From SYLG01 sp965226945 (GTDB lineage: Bacteria; Planctomycetota; Planctomycetia; Gemmatales; Gemmataceae): DNA of 64,000 nt. Below are positions 46,558 through 53,699 of this stretch, in pieces. The stretch lies in contig OZ245717.1 of NCBI GenBank assembly GCA_965226945.1, positions 4,774,001 to 4,838,000 on the forward strand. The letters are read 5' to 3'. How positions within the stretch are numbered: the stretch's first letter is position 1; each line of letters begins with the position of its first letter. The position numbers and the translations under genes were made by a program. The notes under the pieces were generated by a model. The model searched no databases and was not told where the DNA came from. It was given only the letters and a program-made list of their open reading frames with translations.

Positions 46558-47758
46558 GCTTGTCCCTCGGGCCTGAGAGTTTGGGACCTTGGACCGATTC
46601 CACAACCTGATTCACTTGAGGTGTGGGCGCCTGATTGGTTTGCGGCGTTACCGCCTGATTGGCCGCTGCCTTGGGAGGAATTTGGGAAGCGGGCGCTTGA
46701 ATGGCCTGCGAGGCCAAAACTGGGTTCGTCTGGGACTCGGCATGAGCCAGATAACGATCGAAGAAACCGCGCACGCGCGTGGGGTAAAGCTCCGGTTCCC
46801 GCTGAATTCCTTCGTTATGCTTGGCCTTGTCGATGAGCCAGAATTCGTGGTGGACCGGAACCGGCGCCCTTTTGCCGCCATTGGAGATGTCGAACATCTT
46901 TTTTGCGACTTCGGGCTTGATGTAGCGGTCCTCGGCGCCGTGGATCATCAAAAACGGCTTCTTCTTGAGCTTCCCCATCTCGTTTTCCAGGTAGGGGATT
47001 TGAATCTTGTACTCGTTCTCCACCTGCTTCAAGGCGCCCAGCGCAAACCAGCCGCAGACCGAGTCGGGAAGGTAATCGTGCGCCCAGGAATTCTCCTTCA
47101 CATAGATGCTGATCCACTGGCGGATATACGGCAGCATCAAGGAATAGGTCGGATAAATGCCGTCGGTCACGATGCATTGGACCTGGGGATTGTCCCCGGA
47201 AAGGAAGAGCAGGGCCGAACCGCCGCGAGAAATTCCGAAAACCCCGAATCCCCCCATCTTGATCGTTTCGGGGCGGGAGGCCACATAGTTCATCGCGGCG
47301 CGGGCATCCATCACTTCGTAGCCGGTCACCCAGTGCAGGGGACTGTATTTTGGCAGGGCTTCGCTTTCCCCCTGATTGCGCGGTTCGTAGGCGAAGATCG
47401 CATAGCCGGCGTCGAGCAGGCTCTGGCAATAGTGCAGGCAGGACCAGCGGTTGGAGCCGAATTCGATGCCAAAAAGGATGACGCCTTTCAAAGGTGCGCG
47501 CGGCGGAATCCAACACGCGGCGAGTTTCAACCCATCGCCGGTCGTGATTTGCAGGTCTTCGGCTTGAGCATCGGGCTGAGCCTTGGGCACCATGAACAGC
47601 GGAGATTCGAGGAAGATCCGCACGACCATCGGAATGTAGAGAATCCGGGCCCGAATGATGCTATAAGTCACCCGGACCGACAGGGCGACGGGAGCAATGA
47701 AAACGGTTCCCAAAACGATCCAAACGAGAGTCACGGCGCTGTCACCCGATATTTCCAC
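46538..47758 (-). CDS. Membrane-anchored alpha/beta hydrolase
   Basis: 406 residues, GTG start at 47758 (no earlier ATG). An N-terminal membrane segment (VWIVLGTVFIAPVALSV, residues 12-28) anchors a serine hydrolase domain: GISRGGSA elbow (Ser near 174), HGAEDRY Asp near 296 and His in KAKHNEG near 335. The C-terminal 60 residues are a low-complexity Ala/Gln/Pro tail with repeats of the NQAPTPQ kind. Related proteins are annotated as bem46-like hydrolases or peptidases; substrate unknown. The stop lies 20 nt inside the GH3 gene, so the two are cotranscribed. Confidence 0.8.
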   Translation of the reverse strand: MEISGDSAVTLVWIVLGTVFIAPVALSVRVTYSIIRARILYIPMVVRIFLESPLFMVPKAQPDAQAEDLQITTGDGLKLAACWIPPRAPLKGVILFGIEFGSNRWSCLHYCQSLLDAGYAIFAYEPRNQGESEALPKYSPLHWVTGYEVMDARAAMNYVASRPETIKMGGFGVFGISRGGSALLFLSGDNPQVQCIVTDGIYPTYSLMLPYIRQWISIYVKENSWAHDYLPDSVCGWFALGALKQVENEYKIQIPYLENEMGKLKKKPFLMIHGAEDRYIKPEVAKKMFDISNGGKRAPVPVHHEFWLIDKAKHNEGIQREPELYPTRVRGFFDRYLAHAESQTNPVLASQAIQAPASQIPPKAAANQAVTPQTNQAPTPQVNQVVESVQGPKLSGPRDKHAFTTP

Positions 47759-47959
47759 CGGGACCCTAAATGCACACCAAGATCATTCTTCCACAGTTTT
47801 TCAGATTCCGCTGACAAATGACCCCGAATTCGGATTCAGGCCCCATTTGCCGGCGGTCCGTTGACCCAAGGTTCTGTCCGACTCCCACAGGAAACCAGAC
47901 ACGTTATGGGCGCGATCTAGCTGCTATCTATCTGCTTATGGATAGGAACGCCGAGCGTG

Positions 47960-49273
47960 TCAGTTTTGAAATTGCCTGACCACTAAAGAAGTGTTTTGTC
48001 CGCCAAAACCAAAACTATTGCTCAGGCAGCAATCGACCTTGGCGGCTCGCGCCTTGTTGGGAACGTAATCGAGGTCGCACTCTGGATCGGGCGTTTCGTA
48101 ATTGATCGTCGGCGGGATGATTCCATTGCGCATCGTTTCGACGCAAAGGATCAGTTCGACCGCGCCCGCGGCGGCGATCATGTGGCCCATGCAGCTCTTC
48201 GTACTGCTTGTGGGAACCTTGTAGGCGTGCTCGCCAAAGACATGCTTGATCGCCAGGGATTCGACCCGGTCGTTGACCTGCGTGCTCGTGCCGTGCGCAT
48301 TGATGTACTGAATGTCCTTGGGGCCGACGCCGGCGTCGTTCAAGGCTCCCTCGATGCAGGCGATCGCTCCCCGGCCGTCGGGATGGCTGTCGGTCACCCG
48401 GAAAGCATCCGCGGTGGAACGGTAGCCGATCAATTCGCCGTAAATGCGTGCGCCGCGCTTCTTGGCATGTTCCAGATCCTCGAGGACGACCATGGCCGCC
48501 CCTTCGCCCAGGACAAAGCCATCGCGGTGCAAGTCAAAGGGCCGCGAGGCGGTTTCCGGTGTCCCCTTGTGCTGCGATAGCGCGGTCAACAGGTTGAAAC
48601 CGGTGACTCCCAGGGGATGGATCATCGAATGGCTGCCGCCGACGAGCATGACGTCGGAGTCGCCACGGCGGATCATTTCGAGCGCTTCGCCCAGAGCCTG
48701 GGCGCTGGCGGCGCAGGCGGTCAGACAGTTGTAGTTGGGGCCCTGCAAATCGAACAGGTCGGCAAGATGCGCCGGAGCGGTGTGGAATTCCTGTTCGGCC
48801 TCGTTCTCGCCATGAAAGTTGGTCAGGCTCAACTGGCAGAATCGCACCGGGTCGAACTGGCCGCTGGCCGGGTCGAGCGCATGGACGATATTGCTGATCA
48901 AACCTTCGAAGTCGGTGATCCCTTCGCCCGATCCCAGATAGAGGCCAAAGCGGGTGCGATCGACGCCTTTGGCCCCGGGGTCGCCCGAGAGGAGGTTGGC
49001 GTCTTTGAGCGCCTGACTGGCGGCGGCGGCGCCAAAGCGGCCATTGACACCGCAATAGTCGAACATTTTGTGTTCGGCAATGAACTTGCTTAGGTCAAAG
49101 CCTTTGACTTCCGCGGCGAAGCTGGTGGGAAACGAAGTGGCCTTGAAACGGGTGATCGGGGCCACGCCGCTTTTGCCTTCGATGCAGGAACGATAGGTTT
49201 CCGCGACGCTGAGGCCGACCGGGGTGACCGCACCCATGCCCGTAATGACAACGCGCTTTTTCGAATGCGCCAT
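47960..49273 (-). CDS. fabF: Beta-ketoacyl-ACP synthase II-type condensing enzyme
   Basis: 437 residues. Complete Cys-His-His site: C187 in NCLTACAASAQALGEA, H327 in NAHGTSTQVND and H364 in SCMGHMIAAAG. It performs decarboxylative Claisen condensation of malonyl-ACP with an acyl-ACP. It is the last gene of the cluster and follows the Cys-less homologue, so a KS/chain-length-factor-like heterodimer is possible. A primary fatty-acid-synthesis FabF is the plain alternative. ATG 49273 is preceded by GGAGGTTGAAGG. Confidence 0.93.
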   Translation of the reverse strand: MAHSKKRVVITGMGAVTPVGLSVAETYRSCIEGKSGVAPITRFKATSFPTSFAAEVKGFDLSKFIAEHKMFDYCGVNGRFGAAAASQALKDANLLSGDPGAKGVDRTRFGLYLGSGEGITDFEGLISNIVHALDPASGQFDPVRFCQLSLTNFHGENEAEQEFHTAPAHLADLFDLQGPNYNCLTACAASAQALGEALEMIRRGDSDVMLVGGSHSMIHPLGVTGFNLLTALSQHKGTPETASRPFDLHRDGFVLGEGAAMVVLEDLEHAKKRGARIYGELIGYRSTADAFRVTDSHPDGRGAIACIEGALNDAGVGPKDIQYINAHGTSTQVNDRVESLAIKHVFGEHAYKVPTSSTKSCMGHMIAAAGAVELILCVETMRNGIIPPTINYETPDPECDLDYVPNKARAAKVDCCLSNSFGFGGQNTSLVVRQFQN

Positions 49274-49451
49274 AGGACCTTCAACCTCCGATGACTCTCA
49301 ATTTCCGGGGGCGCCGCCTTGCGCACCGAGGGCATGTTCTGTTTTTCTCATTCACTCAACGCCACGCGGCGTCGGCAGTATGCCCGCCCGGCCGCTTCCC
49401 AGTTGGACCAGCCTGCTCACCACTTATAGGCGGTTCGCAGGCCCAGGTCTT

Positions 49452-50729
49452 TTAGGCGAATTTCTTCAAGACCACCGCGGCGGTTTGGCCAAGGGTCGTG
49501 ATCGAAACCTTCAACACATGAGTTTTTTGGATGCGTCCCGGCGGTCCCATGGGCACCGGCAGGCCGCATTCGGGATCGGGATGGGGGCAGTTGATCGAGC
49601 TGGGGCGAATTCCGCTGGCCAGGGCCAGGGCCGCGGCGCCCAACTCGAGGATGCCCGAACCGCAGCCGATGTTGCCCGTCAGCGGTTTCAAGGCGAAGAC
49701 CGGGGGGACCTTCCCCTCGCCGAACGCTTTGCGGTAGCCGGCCGCTTCGAAACGGTCCGACACTTGCGAGCCAACGCCATGGGCCGCGATGAAATCGATC
49801 GCGTCGGGGCCGACTTCCGCTTCCTTGAGGGCACTGCCAATCGCCCGGGCGAGGCCGGTTCCATCCTTGGCGCGATCGAAGGCCGATCCGAAACCGGCCA
49901 CTTCGGCCAGAATTTCGGCGCCGCGCTTTTGCGCATGGCCCAGTTCTTCCAGGACAACCACGCCGGCGCCTTCGCCAATGACCGTTCCGTCACTGTCGCG
50001 ATCGAAGGGACGCAGCGCCTCTTGAGGAGTGTCGTTCTTCTTGGAGAGGTTCTCGAAAAGGCACTGCCTGGTCATGCTCAAGGGATTGATTTTGGCTTCG
50101 GCGCCGCCGACCAAGAAGAAATCGGCCCAGTCGCGTTCGAGCAACCGCATCGATTCGCCGAAGGCGAGCAGACCGGCGACATCGTTTTCGGTGATCGTGT
50201 TGTTGGGACCCTGCGCGTCGTGGAAGATTGACACCTGGCAGGCAAGCATGTTGGGAAGGTACTTGAGCATCCAGAGCGGCTGAATGGCCGGAATCCCCTC
50301 GGTGCCCCATTTGACCATGTCCACTTTGCGCGGTTCGGCGCCGACGCACATTTTTCCCGGCGCCACGAGATCGGGCAACTCGGTGGGGATCATGCAGGAG
50401 CCGAAGAGCACGCCAAAGCGCGTTTTTTCCAGTTTGGTTTTGTCGACCTTGCAGTCTTCGAGAGCGAGCGCGGCGGCGGAGACGGCCATCTGGATCGGCC
50501 GCGCCATCATGCGCAACTGCTTGCGGTCCTTCTTGTCGATGTACTCTTTGGCATCGAAGGAGGGGATGGTCGCCGCGATCCGCACCGGCAAGCCGGAGGG
50601 ATCAAACGCGGTGATGGGAGTGACCGCGGAGCGGCCTTCAAGCACCGCGTCCCAAAAAGGTTTGCGGCGAATGCCCGTGGGGCTAAGAGCGCCCACACCT
50701 GAAATGACCGATCGACGCCCTGATGCCAT
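49452..50729 (-). CDS. Ketosynthase homologue lacking catalytic Cys and one His (chain-length-factor-like)
   Basis: 425 residues from ATG 50729 (GGGA 6 nt upstream; ATG 50735 is the alternative). Thiolase-fold ketosynthase alignable with the neighbouring FabF throughout. At the Cys position (GPN plus 7) it has D183 in GPNNTITENDVAGLL, and the second His is N353 (KPLTGNIGCGSG); only H317 (AAHGVGSQ) remains. It cannot be a normal condensing enzyme. Chain-length factors of type II polyketide synthases similarly lack the Cys and pair with an active ketosynthase, here presumably the FabF encoded next. Its residues otherwise look well conserved, arguing against a pseudogene. Confidence 0.88.
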   Translation of the reverse strand: MASGRRSVISGVGALSPTGIRRKPFWDAVLEGRSAVTPITAFDPSGLPVRIAATIPSFDAKEYIDKKDRKQLRMMARPIQMAVSAAALALEDCKVDKTKLEKTRFGVLFGSCMIPTELPDLVAPGKMCVGAEPRKVDMVKWGTEGIPAIQPLWMLKYLPNMLACQVSIFHDAQGPNNTITENDVAGLLAFGESMRLLERDWADFFLVGGAEAKINPLSMTRQCLFENLSKKNDTPQEALRPFDRDSDGTVIGEGAGVVVLEELGHAQKRGAEILAEVAGFGSAFDRAKDGTGLARAIGSALKEAEVGPDAIDFIAAHGVGSQVSDRFEAAGYRKAFGEGKVPPVFALKPLTGNIGCGSGILELGAAALALASGIRPSSINCPHPDPECGLPVPMGPPGRIQKTHVLKVSITTLGQTAAVVLKKFA

Positions 50730-50767
50730 GACCATTCCCGCCGGCGCAAGGGCCGGCTCCGCCTCTA

Positions 50768-51265
50768 TCAAGCGCTCGGAGCAGCCGGCGAAGGTGACGC
50801 CACCTTCTTGGCCATGTCGAGCATATGTTTCAATTGACCGCTGAACACAAAATTGTGTTCCCCAAACATCTGCTTGGATCGGGACTGGTCGAGATGGGCG
50901 AAAAAGATCTCGGCCTCGCCGATCGTCTCGTTTTCCACCAGCACTTTTCCGGCGATGGAGGCCCCTTCGGGCGCCAGTCGCAGGATCTCGACCTCGTAAT
51001 GCAGGGTGTCGCCGGGCACCGCTTCGCGTTTGAAGGAGGCTTTCACCACCTTGGCGAGCACCACTTTTTCGCGAAAGTCGTTCGCTTCGCCCACGAGGAT
51101 GCCGCCCGTTTGAGCCAGCCCCTCGATCATGAGCGATGCGGGCATGATCGGCCAGCCGGGAAAATGCTCGGCGAAATGGTCTTCGGCGTGGCTCAAATTC
51201 CGGATCGAGCGGGCCCGTTTGCCCGATTCGAATTCCACAAACCGATCGATCCAAATCCAGCGCAT
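50768..51265 (-). CDS. 3-hydroxyacyl-ACP dehydratase, FabZ-like hot-dog protein 1
   Basis: 165 residues from ATG 51265, with AAAGG upstream; the frame also opens at TTG 51292. Hot-dog fold with the FabZ catalytic pair H34 (HFPGWPIMPASL) and E48 (MIEGLAQTGG). It should dehydrate 3-hydroxyacyl-ACP. The tail (about 140-165) is an Ala/Pro/Ser extension. It sits between the ACP gene and the Cys-less ketosynthase gene, which begins 38 nt after its stop. A second FabZ-like gene opens the cluster; two different dehydratases in one cluster is typical of aryl-polyene or reducing type II systems. Confidence 0.88.
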   Translation of the reverse strand: MRWIWIDRFVEFESGKRARSIRNLSHAEDHFAEHFPGWPIMPASLMIEGLAQTGGILVGEANDFREKVVLAKVVKASFKREAVPGDTLHYEVEILRLAPEGASIAGKVLVENETIGEAEIFFAHLDQSRSKQMFGEHNFVFSGQLKHMLDMAKKVASPSPAAPSA

Positions 51266-51393
51266 TGCGTGCCTTTCGCCAGGCGCGAACAAATTCCCAG
51301 ACGCTCAGTACATTCCTAGTGCCGTCGCTTACGCGAAGCGTTTTGAGGGACAAAGCCCAAGCTCATGGGCCTTAGGACCTCAAGGTTCAAACA

Positions 51394-51426
51394 AAGGCCG
51401 GTTATTCCCGGCCTTCTGTTTTTTTT
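51394..51426. terminator. Hairpin with T8 between acp and the dehydratase gene
   Basis: AAGGCCGG (51394-51401) pairs with CCGGCCTT (51408-51415), followed on the plus strand by CTG and eight T residues (51419-51426). No plus-strand gene ends here. On the minus strand the hairpin follows the ACP stop by 22 nt and is followed by TGTTTG, so it could attenuate transcription after acp within the cluster. Confidence 0.55.
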
Positions 51427-51437
51427 CGCAGGAGCGC

Positions 51438-51830
51438 TTACTTGGCCTTCAATTTGCCAGCAATGTAGCGTGCGATCAGGTCGACGGTGAACAGTTCGCT
51501 CAGATCGGTGGCTTCGGGGCTGTTCTCGAAGCTGGTCAGATCGGCGAAGGGCATCTTGTCGCGCAGTTCCTGGAGGCCCTTGGCGGTGACCTTGCCGTCT
51601 TTCACGAAGTCGGGGTCGCCCTGGAAGATTGCTTCGGGGAACAGCTCATTGCGGGGAATCTTGATGCCGAATTCGCGTTCGAGACGGAACACGATGTCGA
51701 GGAAGTCGATCGATTCGGCGCCGAGGTCGCCCTGGAGGGTCGAGCTGGGTTGAATTTCGTCTTCGTCAACATTCAGCGCTTCCACCAGCGTGGAGGAGAC
51801 CTTCTTGAGGATTTCTTCTTGGGTAGGCAT
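51438..51830 (-). CDS. Acyl carrier protein (extended, 130 residues)
   Basis: ATG 51830 is chosen because AGGAAAGGA precedes it; the frame is open further upstream through a repeat array, which is not coding. Residues 1-85 are an acyl carrier protein with the phosphopantetheine Ser40 in GDLGAESIDFLDIVF. The chain is about 50 residues longer than a standard ACP, with an extra helical segment (DKMPFADLTSFENSPEA region) between the carrier helices and the LFTVDLIARYIAGKLK end. Planctomycete and ladderane-type ACP-like proteins can be long, but this needs comparison. It feeds the dehydratases, reductase and ketosynthases around it. Confidence 0.92.
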   Translation of the reverse strand: MPTQEEILKKVSSTLVEALNVDEDEIQPSSTLQGDLGAESIDFLDIVFRLEREFGIKIPRNELFPEAIFQGDPDFVKDGKVTAKGLQELRDKMPFADLTSFENSPEATDLSELFTVDLIARYIAGKLKAK

Positions 51831-51879
51831 TGTGGCGGTTCCTTTCCTGTTCCATGACGGCGCTAAGGCCATCGTCCTT

Positions 51880-52060
51880 ATTGCGGAGCCCAACGCGGAC
51901 CCCTTCTGCAATCGTTCCACAAGAACTTGCAGATGCGGAGCCCAACACGGGCTCCGGTTTTGGAGTCCAACGAGAACTCCGTTTCGAAGTTCCACGAGAA
52001 CCTCTTGCCGAGATTCGTCGAGAACTTGTGGGGCCGGTTTTCAGTCCCTGCCGGGAACCA
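51880..52060 (-). repeat. Degenerate 24-26-bp tandem repeat array upstream of acp
   Basis: Seven related units can be anchored on the plus-strand CGAGAAC core or its variants at 51894, 51920, 51946, 51971, 51995, 52019 and less clearly 52052. Steps are 26, 26, 25, 24, 24 and 33 bp. On the minus (operon sense) strand units read GTTCTCGTTGGACTCC, GTTCTCGTGGAACTTC, GTTCTCGACGAATCTC and similar. Several units contain small inverted repeats (GGAGCCC/GGGCTCC). It fills most of the 276-bp gap between fabG and acp. Confidence 0.8.
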
Positions 52061-52106
52061 GCCCATACCGCTTCCCCGGCCGAGCCGGGAAGAAGTTTCC
52101 TGAAGA

Positions 52107-52868
52107 CTACTTGGGCGGCGTGGGTCCGAGGCTCAAGCCCCCATCCACCGTCAGCACCTGTCCTGTCATGTATCCGCCTTCGGCGCTGGCGAGAAATACC
52201 GCAACTCTGGCGATATCTTCAGGCTTACCCAGACGCCGCATCGGGATCATTTTCGTGACGATGTCGCCTGCTTTGTTCAAAACGGCTGAGCTCATGTCGG
52301 TTTCGATGAAGCCCGGAGCAATCGCATTGACGGTCACGCCGCGGGGAGCCAGTTCGACGGCCAAGGCCTTGGTGAAACTGTCGATCGCGCCCTTACTGGC
52401 GGCATAGTTGGTTTGGCCCATGTTGACGAAGTCGGCCGCGACGCTCGATACATTGATGATTCGCCCGGCGCGGCGCCGCATCATGGCAAAGGCGATCTGA
52501 TGGCAGCAGTTGTAGGTGCCAAACAGGTTGGTGTGAACGACTTTGAGCCAGTCGGCCGGTTCCATGCGCACAAAGAGGTCGTCATGGATGATGCCGGCGT
52601 TGTTTACGAGGATGTCGACCGGGCCGACTTCTTTTTCGATCGTTTCAAACAGGGTTTTGATCTGGGCGAGGTCGGAAACGTCGGCCTGGTAGGTCTTGGC
52701 AACTCCCCCCTTGGCAACGATGCCGGCGGCCATTTCTTCGGCGGCAGCCTGGCTTCCGCGGTAGATGGCCACGACCTTGGCGCCTTCGGCGGCAAAAGCC
52801 TCGCAGATTCCGCGGCCAATTCCGCGCGCGCCGCCCGTAACGACCGCGACCTTATCCTTCAATCGCAT
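52107..52868 (-). CDS. fabG: 3-oxoacyl-ACP reductase (FabG-type SDR)
   Basis: 253 residues from ATG 52868 (AAGGAAGAACGGA upstream). Classical SDR: TGGARGIG (11-18) cofactor loop, NNAG (89-92), catalytic S141 (NVSS), Y155 and K159 (YAASK), and the PGFIETDM loop. It reduces 3-oxoacyl-ACP with NADPH. Second gene of the cluster, 29 nt after the first dehydratase, and followed by a 276-bp gap with the tandem repeats before acp. The C-terminus SLGPTPPK is a little longer than in typical FabG. Confidence 0.93.
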   Translation of the reverse strand: MRLKDKVAVVTGGARGIGRGICEAFAAEGAKVVAIYRGSQAAAEEMAAGIVAKGGVAKTYQADVSDLAQIKTLFETIEKEVGPVDILVNNAGIIHDDLFVRMEPADWLKVVHTNLFGTYNCCHQIAFAMMRRRAGRIINVSSVAADFVNMGQTNYAASKGAIDSFTKALAVELAPRGVTVNAIAPGFIETDMSSAVLNKAGDIVTKMIPMRRLGKPEDIARVAVFLASAEGGYMTGQVLTVDGGLSLGPTPPK

Positions 52869-52897
52869 TCCGTTCTTCCTTCCATCCTGCTTGCGTT

Positions 52898-53386
52898 TTA
52901 ACCGGCCAATGCCGATTGACCGCGCCAAATCAGTTGAGATCGTTGCCTTTGCGAAGCGACCAACTGTTGATCGATCGCCCCGTTCGCCGGATTCAGTGTG
53001 GCCAGGTTGTAGGTCGCCACCATGAAGCGGGCATTGATCGTGGAGGCTCCTTCTTTCTTGCCAATTCCCTTGAAGGTTGCCGTTTCCTCGGTCCGGTCGA
53101 TCAGTTCGACTTCGACTTCGAGGCGGTGGCCGGGATCCATAAAGGACCCATATTTCACATTCCGTGCATCGCGCAGCACAATGGTGCTTTGTTTGAAGTC
53201 TTCGCTCAGGCGCAAAAGCCAGGCTCCTGCCTGCACCAGGGTTTCGAGCATGAAAACGCCAGGCATCACCGGAAACCCAGGGAAATGATCGGCCAGATAC
53301 TCCTCGGCCATGGTAAGATTCTTGTAGGCAACAAGTTTCTTTCCTGGCTCGAGAGCGGTTATCCGGTCGATCAAATGAAATTTCAC
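52898..53386 (-). CDS. 3-hydroxyacyl-ACP dehydratase, FabZ-like hot-dog protein 2
   Basis: 162 residues, starting at GTG 53386 (MKFHLIDRI matches the usual family start; TTG 53404 is the alternative). Hot-dog fold with H34 (HFPGFPVMPGVF) and E48 (MLETLVQAGAW). It is the first gene of the cluster and differs strongly from the second dehydratase, so the two may form a heterodimer or act on different chain lengths. The C-terminal segment (about 135-162) is rich in Gln/Ser/Arg and probably flexible. Confidence 0.87.
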   Translation of the reverse strand: MKFHLIDRITALEPGKKLVAYKNLTMAEEYLADHFPGFPVMPGVFMLETLVQAGAWLLRLSEDFKQSTIVLRDARNVKYGSFMDPGHRLEVEVELIDRTEETATFKGIGKKEGASTINARFMVATYNLATLNPANGAIDQQLVASQRQRSQLIWRGQSALAG

Positions 53387-53699
53387 GCGTCCACGACCCC
53401 CCAAGGCGTGCTGCCGTTTGCCTGAACCGAATTGCTTATCCTAGCAACTCAGCCCATTCGGTACAATCGGACTGGGCGATAGTACCTGTACAATAGTCCA
53501 GGACAAGGCTTGTTTTCACAACCTCTCAACAACCTGCCTTATCCGTTCCCTCCTTGCAATCCAATCGACCGTGTGAGACTTGCTTTAATAAGAAAATCTT
53601 GGCGATTGCAGCGAATCGACGGTTTGTTTGGGATTTACCCATTTGGTCAACGATAACGGCGGCTCGCATTGCGCCGCTTCTGCTTGCGAGGAGGGGACA
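53387..53699. other. 313-bp divergent intergenic region
   Basis: It lies between the fatty-acid-like cluster (minus) and the S46 peptidase (plus). It contains a candidate minus-strand promoter and two copies of GTACAAT (53461-53467 and 53488-53494, 27 bp apart). GAGGAGGGG before ATG 53700 is an unusually strong ribosome site for the peptidase. No coding frame is supported. Confidence 0.45.
53479..53506 (-). promoter_or_regulatory. Candidate sigma-70-type promoter for the fatty-acid-like cluster
   Basis: On the minus strand TTGTCC (53506-53501) and TACTAT (53484-53479) are separated by 16 nt, about 90 nt before the GTG start of the first dehydratase. One GTACAAT copy (53488-53494) lies inside the spacer and the other (53461-53467) just downstream, positions where a repressor could act. 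The match is moderate. Confidence 0.3.

Noticed and set aside
47759..47959. Possible RNA gene between the hydrolase and fabF
   Set aside because: Only a weak inverted repeat (CTATC/GATAG) is visible; no tRNA-like or other structured RNA pattern.
50736..51353. N-terminal extension of the Cys-less ketosynthase (frame from 51353)
   Set aside because: The extension is antisense-like and overlaps the dehydratase gene on the same strand; family start and ribosome site support 50729.
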